From CAYZMH01 sp964479445 (lineage in GTDB: Bacteria > Bacteroidota > Bacteroidia > Bacteroidales > GCA-2748055): a stretch of DNA of 64,000 nucleotides. The notes below the pieces were generated by a model. It was given only the letters and a program-made list of their open reading frames with translations. It was not told where the DNA came from and did not search any database. Positions 16,898 through 25,348 of this stretch are shown one piece after another. Position 1 is the stretch's first letter. Each line of letters starts with the position of its first letter. The DNA lies in contig CAYZMH010000001.1 of NCBI GenBank assembly GCA_964479445.1, forward strand, positions 194,683-258,682. The letters run 5' to 3'. A program made the position numbers and the translations under genes.

Positions 16898-17407
16898 TTA
16901 CTCATCTTCCCCGTCTCCGGATGCTGCCCGCATGGACAGTATGTCCCTGTCGAACATATACATATTCTTATCTCCCACCAGCTTGAGTTTATCAATGATG
17001 GCGCGTGCCGAGGCTTCTTCTTCAATCTGTTCAGTGACAAACCATTGTATCCAGTTATGGGTGGTATAGTCCTTTTCTTCCATACACACCCCTACAATTT
17101 CATTGATGGAACGGGTGACGTACTGTTCATGCTCCAGGACCTGGTCAAACAGTTCCTTCGCATTGTTAAACTCTTTGGGAGGCTGTTTCATCCCGGGAAT
17201 AATCGCCTGACCATCCCGTTCATTGATATATTTTACCAGCTTGAGCATGTGCATGCGCTCTTCATCAGACTGCGCATAGAGCCATTCGGCAGTTCCCTCA
17301 AGTCCCTGCGTCTCGGCCCATGAAGCCATGGCAAGATATAACTGGGAGGAATAATCCTCTTTTTCTACCTGTACATTGAGAATCTCTTCTACTTTTTTTT
17401 CTAACAT
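16898..17407 (-). CDS. ftnA: Non-haem ferritin
   Basis: Iron-storage protein forming a 24-subunit shell in the cytosol. It has 169 residues, the usual bacterial length, and a four-helix bundle. Diiron-site residues are visible: Glu in helix A (EKEDYSSQLYLAMASWAE), Glu and His in the EERMHMLK motif of helix B, and Glu and Gln positions in helices C and D (EHEQYVTRSINEIV, WFVTEQIEEEASA). The tail is acidic (SGDGEDE). The first codons follow an A-rich stretch that probably serves for ribosome binding, and no clear Shine-Dalgarno sequence is seen. The gene is probably transcribed from the 73-base gap before icd and may extend into the DMT transporter gene. Confidence 0.93.
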   Translation of the reverse strand: MLEKKVEEILNVQVEKEDYSSQLYLAMASWAETQGLEGTAEWLYAQSDEERMHMLKLVKYINERDGQAIIPGMKQPPKEFNNAKELFDQVLEHEQYVTRSINEIVGVCMEEKDYTTHNWIQWFVTEQIEEEASARAIIDKLKLVGDKNMYMFDRDILSMRAASGDGEDE

Positions 17408-17480
17408 GGTTACTATTTTTAAGTTTTACAATTTCAATATGTGTATTCAATATACTGGCGGGTAAATACCCCTAATCCGT

Positions 17481-18746
17481 TTACATATTATCTATGATTG
17501 ATTGTCCGAATTCGGAACATTTCAACTCGGTGGCTCCATCCAGCAGGCGGGCAAAATCATAGGTTACCCGTTTCTGCCGGATAGAGGATTCAAGACCTTT
17601 TACAATCAGTTCGGCAGCTTCATCCCAACCTAGGTGACGCAGCATCATCACGCCCGAGAGTATGAGTGAGCCAGGGTTCACTTTATCCATACCGGCATAT
17701 TTTGGTGCCGTACCGTGTGTTGCTTCGAAAATCGCATGTCCCGTTATGTAGTTGATATTTGCACCGGGAGCAATTCCAATGCCACCGACAATGGCCGCCA
17801 GTGCATCTGATATATAATCCCCGTTAAGGTTCATCGTGGCGATAACAGAGTATTCAGCCGGCCTTGTAAGGATTTGCTGAAGAAAAGCATCAGCGATAAC
17901 GTCTTTTATGATGATCTTTCCTTCCTCAACAGCCCGGGCCTGCATTTCGTTTGCTTTTTCCTTCCCCTCCTTTTCAACAATGCGATCGTACTGGTTCCAG
18001 GTGAAAACCAGGTTTCCAAACTCTTTTTCGGCTAACTGGTAACCCCAATCCTTAAACAGTCCTTCGGTAAATTTCATAATGTTCCCCTTGTGAACCAGGG
18101 TTACTGACGGAAGTTTCTCTCTGATGGCATGCTGTATGGCTGCACGAACCAATCGCTCGGTACCTTCCCTTGAAATGGGTTTGATACCGATAGAGGCGGT
18201 TTCCGGAAACCTGATGGAGGAGACTCCCATCTCTTCGAGCAGAAATTTCTTCACTTTACCGGCCTCTTCCGTTCCGGTCTTCCATTCAATCCCCGCATAG
18301 ATATCTTCAGAGTTTTCTCTGAAAATCACCATATCCGTAGTGGAAGGATCCTTTACGGGCGATGGGACTCCCTGATAATATCTTACAGGACGCAAACAGA
18401 CATAGAGATCCAATATCTGGCGCAGGGCGACATTTAAAGAGCGGATTCCCCCTCCTACCGGCGTTGTAAGCGGACCTTTAATAGCTATAAGGTATTCATT
18501 AATGATATCAAGGGTTTCTGAGGGCAGCCATTTACCTGTTTTGTGGTATGCCTTTTCACCGGCATACACCTCTTTCCATGAAATTTTTCGTTTTCCTGCA
18601 TAAGCTTTCTCAACCGCGGCATCGAATACCCTTACAGAAGAAGCCCAGATGTCAGGTCCGGTCCCGTCCCCTTCAATAAAAGGAATAATCGGTTCGTCCG
18701 GAACATTTAGTTTTCCATACTGATTTTGAATTTTTTCAGCAGCCAT
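17481..18746 (-). CDS. icd: NADP-dependent isocitrate dehydrogenase
   Basis: TCA-cycle enzyme that decarboxylates isocitrate to 2-oxoglutarate in the cytosol. The 421-residue length and motif order match the E. coli Icd type. FIEGDGTGPDIW lies at the N-terminus. GGGIRSLNVALRQ carries the substrate-binding serine that is the phosphorylation site in enterobacteria. RENSEDIYAGIEW and LVHKGNIMKFTEG follow, and the coenzyme loop region is HGTAPKYAGMDKVNPG. A control by AceK-type phosphorylation is not implied, since no aceK is seen nearby. It is transcribed on the minus strand. A partial TAnnTTTG-like sequence (ACTATTTG) lies in the gap before it. Confidence 0.95.
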   Translation of the reverse strand: MAAEKIQNQYGKLNVPDEPIIPFIEGDGTGPDIWASSVRVFDAAVEKAYAGKRKISWKEVYAGEKAYHKTGKWLPSETLDIINEYLIAIKGPLTTPVGGGIRSLNVALRQILDLYVCLRPVRYYQGVPSPVKDPSTTDMVIFRENSEDIYAGIEWKTGTEEAGKVKKFLLEEMGVSSIRFPETASIGIKPISREGTERLVRAAIQHAIREKLPSVTLVHKGNIMKFTEGLFKDWGYQLAEKEFGNLVFTWNQYDRIVEKEGKEKANEMQARAVEEGKIIIKDVIADAFLQQILTRPAEYSVIATMNLNGDYISDALAAIVGGIGIAPGANINYITGHAIFEATHGTAPKYAGMDKVNPGSLILSGVMMLRHLGWDEAAELIVKGLESSIRQKRVTYDFARLLDGATELKCSEFGQSIIDNM

Positions 18747-18797
18747 AGGATTTGTTTAGTGAAACATTTAAATTATACAAATAGTGGTAAATTATGT

Positions 18798-20659
18798 TCA
18801 ATCGTCAAAATCAAGTTTGAATGAATTCTTGAATTTTTTCAGCAGCGGATTCTTCTCCGCCAGGTAATCCAGTTTATCCTGATCGGTGTAGAGCTTGTTA
18901 TTACCCTCCTCCTTTTTCAGTTGTACATAGGATTCAATTTGGTATTCAATATTCCTGACATGCTCTTTCAGGTAACGTATCAGCTCGGGTTTGATCCGCT
19001 GGTTGAAATTAGTTCGTTGTGCTTCGCTGTCAAGGCGTATTCGGAACCCACTATCGCCGGTCTGTTCGGGCTGGTGCTTTTGAAGGGTGCTGTAAATCCT
19101 CGGATGGCTGTCCCTTATGGATTCAGCATAATCATTCCAGGCTTTCTGAAAAGTTTCAAGCGGAATCACATCTGATCCCGGCGACTCTCCCTTTTGCTGC
19201 TCCTTGTCTGAATCACGGTAGCTATCTTCCGGCGATGGCCCGGGCGGCTTTCCACGCAAGCGGTCCTTGATGGATATACTGCGTGAATACACCATTTTAT
19301 TAACCCCATTGTCTTCAGCTGGTTGCTTTTCATTATCCGCGGCACCCGCAGAACGAGTGCCAGCGGTGGGCTCCCGGTCAGGCTCCTGAACAGCAGAAGA
19401 TCTTTCCGAATTTGTTTGTGATGGTTCTGGTTTCCCGGAACGGGCCTCCTCTTCTGATGGAGGTTTACCGGGTTGTACATGTTTTCGGGATGTGGTCTCT
19501 GATGGCTTATTCTCCGTGGCTGCTGACCCGGTGTCCGCTATTTTTTTTTTTGCTCCGTGCGGAGATTGGCCAGTTTTACCAGTGCCAGCTCGAGAGTCAA
19601 TCTCTGGTTGCGACTGGAGCGAAAGTGTATATCAGTGGTATTACAGATATCCAGTGCTTCGTAAAGAAAATCAACCGGGGCACGGTTGGATTGTTCCAAT
19701 ATGCGTTCGCGTACGGAAGCTCCTGCGTCAAGCAGCGTAATCGTTTCTTTGTTTTTGGATACCAGTAAGTTTCGCATATGAGATGCCATGCCGTTCAGGA
19801 AATTCCTTGAATCAAATCCGGCACCCAGGATCTCATCAAAAATAAGCAGAGCAGTGGCCACATCACCCGATAGAAATGCATCAATGCTTTTAAAATAGTA
19901 CTCTACATCAAGAATATTCAGGTTCTCAATGACCGACTGATAGGTGATCTTCTTGCCGGAAAAGCTCACTACCTGGTCAAAGATGGAGAGGGCATCCCGC
20001 ATTGCTCCTTCCGCTTTCTGTGCTATGATATGTAATCCATCTTCTTCCGCCTCGATACCTTCTTTCTCTGCTATGGTTTTTAGATAGCCCAGGGAATCGG
20101 TCGTGTCAATACGATTGAAGTCAAAGATCTGGCACCGCGACAGGATGGTGGGGATAATCTTATGTTTTTCAGTAGTTGCAAGGATGAATACGGCATGCGC
20201 AGGAGGCTCCTCAAGGGTCTTAAGAAAGGCGTTGAAGGCCTGCGCGGAGAGCATATGCACCTCGTCAATGATATAGACACTGTATGAGCCTACCTGCGGG
20301 GGAATTCGCACCTGTTCGGTCAGGGTGCGTATATCATCCACTGAATTGTTGGAAGCAGCATCAAGCTCGTGAATGTTATACGAACGTTGTTCATTAAAAG
20401 CCAGGCAGGATTCACATTCATTGCAGGCTTCCCCTTTATCGGTTACATGCTGACAATTGATCGTTTTTGCAAAAATACGGGCACATGTTGTCTTTCCCAC
20501 ACCTCTTGGTCCGCTGAACAGATAGGCATGCCCCAGGTGGTTGTTTTTTATGGCGTTTTTTAATGTAGCCGTAATGGCTTGCTGTCCAACCACACTGTCA
20601 AATGTATCGGGCCTGTATTTTCGTGCTGAAGCAATGAAATTCTCCATAGGGGTCTGCAA
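18798..20659 (-). CDS. dnaX: DNA polymerase III gamma/tau subunit, read through a -1 recoding site
   Basis: Clamp-loader ATPase. The first 373 codons (20659-19541) hold Walker A GPRGVGKTTC, a zinc module CQHVTDKGEACNECESC, Walker B IIDEVHMLS, sensor ILSRC and clamp-loader domain III, and end at TAG 19540-19538 right after an A11 run. In the -1 frame the sequence stays open from the run to the stop at 18798. It gives a Ser/Pro/Glu-rich linker and a conserved C-terminal domain (IPLETFQKAWNDYAESI, RTNFNQRIKPELIRYLKEHV) typical of tau. Gamma would be 373 residues and tau about 620. E. coli makes both forms by ribosomal frameshifting and Thermus by transcriptional slippage, so the same is inferred here. 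A sequencing error in the homopolymer is the alternative. Confidence 0.9.
19541..19551 (-). promoter_or_regulatory. A11 slippery run in dnaX
   Basis: Eleven consecutive A residues on the minus strand, read as C AAA AAA AAA AAT AG in the gamma frame, place a stop codon one base beyond the run. Re-reading one A (or adding one A in the mRNA) gives ATA GCG GAC and opens the tau frame. The position matches the gamma/tau junction of other bacteria. No obvious downstream stem-loop is needed for slippage at runs this long. Confidence 0.75.
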
Positions 20660-20858
20660 AATCGTGGCCTAAAGATAATGTATTCCCGCGGAAAGTGATA
20701 ATGATTTTTAAGAATCTCTGCCAGCCCGCATCATTCCAGAAACGGCAAACTACACATGGTAAATGCAGAAGCGGAATAAGCAATTTTTTTTATCCCGGCT
20801 GAAGTTCAGCCACCGGTCAGAAAATACTCAACGGTTAACCAAATAAACAGGGTACTTT

Positions 20859-20889
20859 TTTGCTGTTATTCAAAAAGTTCCTATTTTTG
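20859..20889 (+). promoter_or_regulatory. Promoter of the rpsF-rpsR-rplI operon
   Basis: TTTG at 20859-20862, a 19-base spacer and TATTTTTG at 20882-20889 give a near-perfect Bacteroidota promoter. Transcription would start near 20896, leaving a leader of about 27 bases. That leader holds a short CGGT/ACCG inverted repeat (20890-20909), which may relate to S6-S18 autoregulation, although I cannot confirm the known motif. Confidence 0.7.
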
Positions 20890-20922
20890 CGGTCGATTTA
20901 GAAAACCGTAAAATGTAAAATT

Positions 20923-21282
20923 ATGTTAAACCAGTATGAAACCGTTTTCATTGCAACTCCCGTTTTGTCTGAAAACCAGATGAAGGAAGCGGTGCAAAAA
21001 TTCAAGGGCATTATCACCGATGGAAAGGGTGAAATTGTCTACGAGGAGAACTGGGGCCTAAAAAAACTGGCCTATCCCATCCAGAAAAAATCCACCGGAT
21101 TTTATCACCTGATCGAGTTCAAAGCATCCGGTGACCTCATTGAAAAGCTGGAAACTGAATTCCGCCGTGATGAGAGGATCATCCGCTTTCTTACTATGAA
21201 AATGGACAAATACGCCGTTGAGTACGCAGAGAAAAAACGTGCGAAAAAAGAGAAAGAAACTGAAAAAGCAAAGGAGGATTAA
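20923..21282 (+). CDS. rpsF: 30S ribosomal protein S6
   Basis: Small-subunit protein that binds 16S rRNA as a heterodimer with S18. The 119-residue protein starts with YETVFIATPVL and contains GEIVYEENWGLKKLAYPIQKK and FRRDERIIRFLTMKMD, the classic S6 ferredoxin-like fold. The C-terminal 20 residues are a Lys/Glu-rich tail, common in Bacteroidota. It is first in the rpsF-rpsR-rplI operon, which lacks the ssb or priB gene found between them in some phyla. rpsR follows after 3 bases. Confidence 0.98.
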   Translation: MLNQYETVFIATPVLSENQMKEAVQKFKGIITDGKGEIVYEENWGLKKLAYPIQKKSTGFYHLIEFKASGDLIEKLETEFRRDERIIRFLTMKMDKYAVEYAEKKRAKKEKETEKAKED

Positions 21283-21285
21283 ATC

Positions 21286-21555
21286 ATGGCACAAGGAACT
21301 ACAGAAATCAGGTATCTCACACCCCCTACCGTTGAGATCAAAAAGAAGAAGTATTGCCGGTTCAGGAAGAACAGGATCAAGTATATCGATTATAAAGATC
21401 CTGAATTCCTTAAGAAGTTCCTGAACGAGCAGGGCAAAATCCTGCCCCGCCGTCTTACCGGAACCTCACTTAAATACCAGCGAAAGGTAGCTACGGCCAT
21501 CAAGCGTGCACGGCACCTGGCTTTGCTGCCCTATGTAACGGATATGTTAAAATAA
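21286..21555 (+). CDS. rpsR: 30S ribosomal protein S18
   Basis: An 89-residue small-subunit protein that pairs with S6 on the platform. The diagnostic block KKYCRFRKNRIKYIDYKDPEFL is followed by LNEQGKILPRRLTGTSLKYQRKVATAIKRARHLALLPY, the near-invariant S18 core. The start at 21286 lies 3 bases after the rpsF stop and is preceded by an AGGA-containing stretch (AAAGGAGGATT), an unusually good Shine-Dalgarno sequence for this phylum. The single Cys in YCRF is conserved in many S18 proteins. Confidence 0.98.
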   Translation: MAQGTTEIRYLTPPTVEIKKKKYCRFRKNRIKYIDYKDPEFLKKFLNEQGKILPRRLTGTSLKYQRKVATAIKRARHLALLPYVTDMLK

Positions 21556-21573
21556 AGAACCGGAGGAAACAGA

Positions 21574-22020
21574 ATGGAAATCATCCTTAAACAAGACGTG
21601 CCTAACCTGGGACACAAAGATGACATTGTTACCGTAAAAGACGGATACGCCAGGAACTATCTTATCCCGCAGGGGTATGCGATCAATGCCACCAGGTCTG
21701 CTGTAAAAGTTCATGAAGAGAACCTTCGCCAGCGTGCTCATAAAGAGGCAGAACTCAAGGAGGCTGCCGAAGAGATGGCTGAGAACATGAAAGACATACA
21801 CATTACCATAGGAGCAAAAACAAGCACCAAGGGTAAAATCTTTGGATCGGTCAACACCATCCAGATTGCAGAAGCTCTTCGAGAGAAAGGATATGACATC
21901 GATCGAAAGAACATATCCATAAAGGAGGAGTTAATCAAGGAGATTGGCAGCTATACAGCCACCGTGAAGCTTCACAAAGAGGTAGCGGTTGAGATACCCT
22001 TTGAAATTGTATCCGAATAG
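21574..22020 (+). CDS. rplI: 50S ribosomal protein L9
   Basis: A 148-residue large-subunit protein with the two-domain dumbbell form. The N-terminal rRNA-binding domain has MEIILKQDVPNLGHKDDIVTVKDGYARNYLIPQG. A long central helix is rich in Glu and Ala (about 45-75). The C-terminal domain contains KIFGSVNTIQIAEAL and IDRKNISI. It is last in the operon, with a terminator immediately downstream. CGGAGGAA ahead of the ATG is a recognisable ribosome-binding site. Confidence 0.98.
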   Translation: MEIILKQDVPNLGHKDDIVTVKDGYARNYLIPQGYAINATRSAVKVHEENLRQRAHKEAELKEAAEEMAENMKDIHITIGAKTSTKGKIFGSVNTIQIAEALREKGYDIDRKNISIKEELIKEIGSYTATVKLHKEVAVEIPFEIVSE

Positions 22021-22046
22021 GACCATTAAGAGACCCATATACCTGG

Positions 22047-22077
22047 AACCGCAAAGCGCTATGTTTTGCGGTTTTTT
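22047..22077 (+). terminator. Terminator of the rpsF operon
   Basis: AACCGCAAA (22047-22055) pairs with TTTGCGGTT (22065-22073) and runs into a T6 tract (22072-22077). It follows the rplI stop by 26 bases. On the other strand it abuts the end of the converging ridA gene, where the tail is poor in U. Confidence 0.8.
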
Positions 22078-22453
22078 ATTGAATAGCAATGGCCTCTATC
22101 TCCACCAGCGCACCTCCGGGTAACTCTTTTACTGCAAAAGCTGCCCGTGCCGGCGGATTTTCGGGATAATACCGGGAATATATATCATTCATGCCGGCAA
22201 AATCATTCATGTCTGACAGGTAACAGGTGGATTTTACTACATCGTCTGACCGGTAGCCGGCTGCCTCCAGCACCGCAAGCACGTTTTTCATAACCTGGTC
22301 GGTTTGCTCGGCAATGGTGTCGCCCACCATACTGCCGCTGGCCGGGTCCAGAGCAATCTGACCGGAGATATAGAGAATGCCATTTATTTCTACCGCCTGG
22401 GAATAGGGGCCTACGGCATCAGGCGCCTCTGCAGTTTGAATAACTTTTTTCAT
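22076..22453 (-). CDS. ridA: RidA-family reactive enamine/imine deaminase
   Basis: A 125-residue cytosolic protein of the YjgF/YER057c/UK114 family, which hydrolyses 2-aminoacrylate and related enamines made by PLP enzymes. Family marks are APDAVGPYSQAVEINGILYISGQ near the N-terminus, CYLSDMNDFAGMNDIYSRYF-like sequence in the middle, and PPARAAFAVKELPGGALVEIEAIA at the end, with the arginine (PAR) that binds the carboxylate. It lies 33 bases downstream of the LptD-like gene on the same strand, so the two probably share a transcript. It converges on rplI. Confidence 0.95.
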   Translation of the reverse strand: MKKVIQTAEAPDAVGPYSQAVEINGILYISGQIALDPASGSMVGDTIAEQTDQVMKNVLAVLEAAGYRSDDVVKSTCYLSDMNDFAGMNDIYSRYYPENPPARAAFAVKELPGGALVEIEAIAIQ

Positions 22454-22486
22454 GACTGTTTGTTTTGGGTTAAACCCGGAACGGAA

Positions 22487-25279
22487 TTAAAAGTTATCTG
22501 TCCAGGATTTTCGCTTGTTATACTTCAGGTCTGATAGGATCGAAGATTTTGCATTGATCTGAAAATTATAGGATTTGTAGTTTCCGAAAGGAACAACCGA
22601 CAGCCTCATTTCCCAGCAATGCAGGTCACGGTAGATGCTAATATTGGTGGTGCTTACCTTTTTATTATACAGGTCGTACCCTGTGTTAAACCCGATTTTC
22701 CAATTCGGGGTGAGGCTAAGGTCCCCTGATGCCCTTATGGTCTGAACAATCCGGGCTTCATCGGTTCGCTTGGAATAACTGAACGAATAATCCAGGCGAA
22801 GCGACCATGGCACATCAAAATCAACATATCCTCCATAGTAATCATCGGCAGCCGGATCGTATTCTGAACCAATGCCCTGCATATCCGGATTATTTAATTG
22901 CGACTCCTCCCTGTCTGCCTCTGCCTGGTCACCCTCCTCCTCCTTTCCCTGCTGTGACTGAAAAGAGACTCCCATACTTACACTGGCGTTTGTAAGCCGT
23001 ACCAGTTTACCGGTCTGTGAGAAGTAAGTTTCCCGGGTCCGGGTTCGAAGACTGTCGTATCCGAACGGATCCATGGTTCCCCTGAAATTCAGATTAAGGC
23101 GGTTGTTGAAAAGACGGGTGTTCCCGTTAAAATTCACAGGACTCCACGAGGGGGCAAGGGAGTCTCTGTTGAACAGATTATAACCTGTACTGAAATTGAA
23201 ATTATCCAGTAGTTTTATCTTTTCCAGTTTATCCACTGTGTCGTTTTTCGGGCGCAGTTTCGCTTCCAGGTTGTTGCGAAGTGAAAGGCTTATGGAACCG
23301 TTTGCTCCGTTGAAGGTTGGAGTGCCATAGAGACTATTGGTATAAATGGAGTATGTCTCCAATAATTCATTATTCACCGTATCGTAGAGATCCCTGTAGT
23401 AATTGGGTTGAAATCGATTCACATCCGGGGTGTAAGAAAAACTGGCCGATGGAGTCATCATATGCCGTATGGCAACAATGCGGCTATCCTCGGATGTAAA
23501 CTGGTACATCCCGTATACCTTGGGAGATATTCCTGCACTTATCCTGGGAAGGTATGAGTGGGCATAGGTGAACTTTCCCTGGTAAGTGGTATCTTCCACA
23601 ATGGGATCATAAACGGTTGTTCCATCCTCTTCGTAACTCTCATACCCTGTGATACGTTTCTCGGTATAGCTGGAATAAAGCATTCCCTTGTAACTGAGAT
23701 TGGGAGTAATGGTCATGCTCTGAAGGGCTGCCACGTTTCTGAAAGGCTTTATGTTGAAGCTGACAGGAATCTCGTGTCTGAACCCATTGTTCATATCACT
23801 CCAGACCTGGTTGGTAAATAAAAGAGAGTCGGTTGTTCGTATACGATTCTCCAGCAAACTGCTATAGCTGAGCTGAATGTTCTCATACCACTTTTTGGGG
23901 CCGGTACGCTGTTTACGTTCAAAAGGATTGATCCTGGACATATTGAACGACATTTTTGGGAGCGTCATATTCACTGATCCGGATCTGCTGTTCTGTGAAT
24001 GATTCAGCGAGGCACTAAAATTAAACGGACTATTGGGCCAGGATTTGGTATAGGATATACTGGATTGTTTGGTATTATTCACTACATTATTGATATTCCG
24101 GGTGTGATTCCTGTCATAACTGGAACTGGACAGATTGACATTTGCCCTGAAATTACTTGTGGGATTGGCCTCCCTGGCCTGGGCATGAGACCAGTTAATC
24201 GAGTAATCCCGGCTTACACTGTAGAGCCCCTCAATATTTTTATAGCCCGACACATTTTTGAAATACTGCACCCGTAAGTTCCCATTAAACTTATATCGAA
24301 GCTTGTAATTGGAACCCACACGAACTCCCCAGGTTCCGTTGGTATAGATATCCCCCGTTATACGCAGGTCCATGTAGTCGTTCATGGCAAAATAATATCC
24401 GCCGTCACGAAGATAAAAGCCCCTTCTCTCCTCCTCCCCGTACTGCGGGATCAAAACCCCGGAAGTTTTTGTACGGGAATTTGGGAAAAAACCGAAAGGA
24501 ATACCAATCGGTAATGGCACATCCTCTACCACGAGATACGCAGGTCCGGAGACAATTTTATCCCCGGGCATATTGACTCCCTTGGTGATGGCTACGTAGA
24601 AATGGGGGTGTTCGGCATCGCAGGTGGTGTATTTCCCGTCTTTGAGATGAATATGGCCGGTTCTCTGTTTTTTTGTCTTTTCAGCATGCAGATATCCGCC
24701 CTCCTGTTCTGTTATCACCTCTTCTATGAACCCTTTTTGTGTTTTAAAATTGTATCGAAGATTGGTCGCTTCAAAATTTTCGTCAGCCTCGGAAAAGAGC
24801 GGCTTTCCCGACACTTCTCCTGTAGAATCCGGTAACCCCTTTGCAGTGACGATATTATTGCCCATCTCGTAACGAATATAGTCGGATTCCAGTTTTATTT
24901 CACCATACGTAATTACAGCATTGCCATAGAGCTCCACGGCCCCGTTTTTCATATCAAATACAATGGAATCTTCCGCATTATAATCAACCTCGCTGGTTAT
25001 GTCGCTTCCCATACCCTCCGATTCAGCCAGGGTGTCATTAACAAGTGTATCGGAGCGGGAAGGCAGTGTATCAGGGACCGGTGCCAGGGTATCGCTACGT
25101 GCAATAACACTATCAACGGGCAGGGGTGCTGAATCAGAAGCCGGTATGGCAGGGGTCTCTGATTGTGAATAAATGGTATCGGCAGGGGGAAGCGTGTCCG
25201 CCTCTTGTCCCTGCAATAAAATGCTTTTGAAAAGAGTTAGTATTATGGTGAAAACTATCTGGTAACGGATCTCCTGCAA
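22487..25279 (-). CDS. lptD: LptD-like outer-membrane LPS-assembly protein
   Basis: A 930-residue outer-membrane protein. After a signal-like N-terminus (FTIILTLFKSILLQGQ) there is a long linker rich in Asp, Ser, Thr and Pro (about 28-95). An OstA-like beta-jellyroll follows (VELYGNAVITYGEIKLESDYIRYEMGNN and YTTCDAEHPHFYV), and then a large beta-barrel rich in aromatic residues with alternating polarity. The YTTCD cysteine motif and VLIPQYGEEERRGFYLRDGGYYF are typical of Bacteroidota LptD-like proteins. It would insert lipopolysaccharide in the outer leaflet. The only usable start is a TTG at 25279: an in-frame stop lies three codons upstream and the next Met is near residue 89. The 33-base gap to the divergent amidase holds both promoters or overlaps them. 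Confidence 0.85.
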   Translation of the reverse strand: MQEIRYQIVFTIILTLFKSILLQGQEADTLPPADTIYSQSETPAIPASDSAPLPVDSVIARSDTLAPVPDTLPSRSDTLVNDTLAESEGMGSDITSEVDYNAEDSIVFDMKNGAVELYGNAVITYGEIKLESDYIRYEMGNNIVTAKGLPDSTGEVSGKPLFSEADENFEATNLRYNFKTQKGFIEEVITEQEGGYLHAEKTKKQRTGHIHLKDGKYTTCDAEHPHFYVAITKGVNMPGDKIVSGPAYLVVEDVPLPIGIPFGFFPNSRTKTSGVLIPQYGEEERRGFYLRDGGYYFAMNDYMDLRITGDIYTNGTWGVRVGSNYKLRYKFNGNLRVQYFKNVSGYKNIEGLYSVSRDYSINWSHAQAREANPTSNFRANVNLSSSSYDRNHTRNINNVVNNTKQSSISYTKSWPNSPFNFSASLNHSQNSRSGSVNMTLPKMSFNMSRINPFERKQRTGPKKWYENIQLSYSSLLENRIRTTDSLLFTNQVWSDMNNGFRHEIPVSFNIKPFRNVAALQSMTITPNLSYKGMLYSSYTEKRITGYESYEEDGTTVYDPIVEDTTYQGKFTYAHSYLPRISAGISPKVYGMYQFTSEDSRIVAIRHMMTPSASFSYTPDVNRFQPNYYRDLYDTVNNELLETYSIYTNSLYGTPTFNGANGSISLSLRNNLEAKLRPKNDTVDKLEKIKLLDNFNFSTGYNLFNRDSLAPSWSPVNFNGNTRLFNNRLNLNFRGTMDPFGYDSLRTRTRETYFSQTGKLVRLTNASVSMGVSFQSQQGKEEEGDQAEADREESQLNNPDMQGIGSEYDPAADDYYGGYVDFDVPWSLRLDYSFSYSKRTDEARIVQTIRASGDLSLTPNWKIGFNTGYDLYNKKVSTTNISIYRDLHCWEMRLSVVPFGNYKSYNFQINAKSSILSDLKYNKRKSWTDNF

Positions 25280-25293
25280 CGTGATTTATCTAT

Positions 25294-25301
25294 TATTTTT
25301 G
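25294..25301 (+). promoter_or_regulatory. Promoter -7 box of the amidase gene
   Basis: TATTTTTG matches TAnnTTTG exactly. Initiation would be near 25308, which makes the first possible ATG (25313) almost leaderless and favours a later start at 25349 or 25379. Confidence 0.5.
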
Positions 25302-25348
25302 TTCCTGAAAGGATGAAGTTTGGCAAATCTAATGAAAATCCTGTTATT

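Noticed and set aside
19166..19480. A 104-codon minus-strand frame inside dnaX
   Set aside because: It is the gamma reading frame continuing past its stop from a chance ATG. The conserved tau domain lies in the other frame, so this is not a gene.
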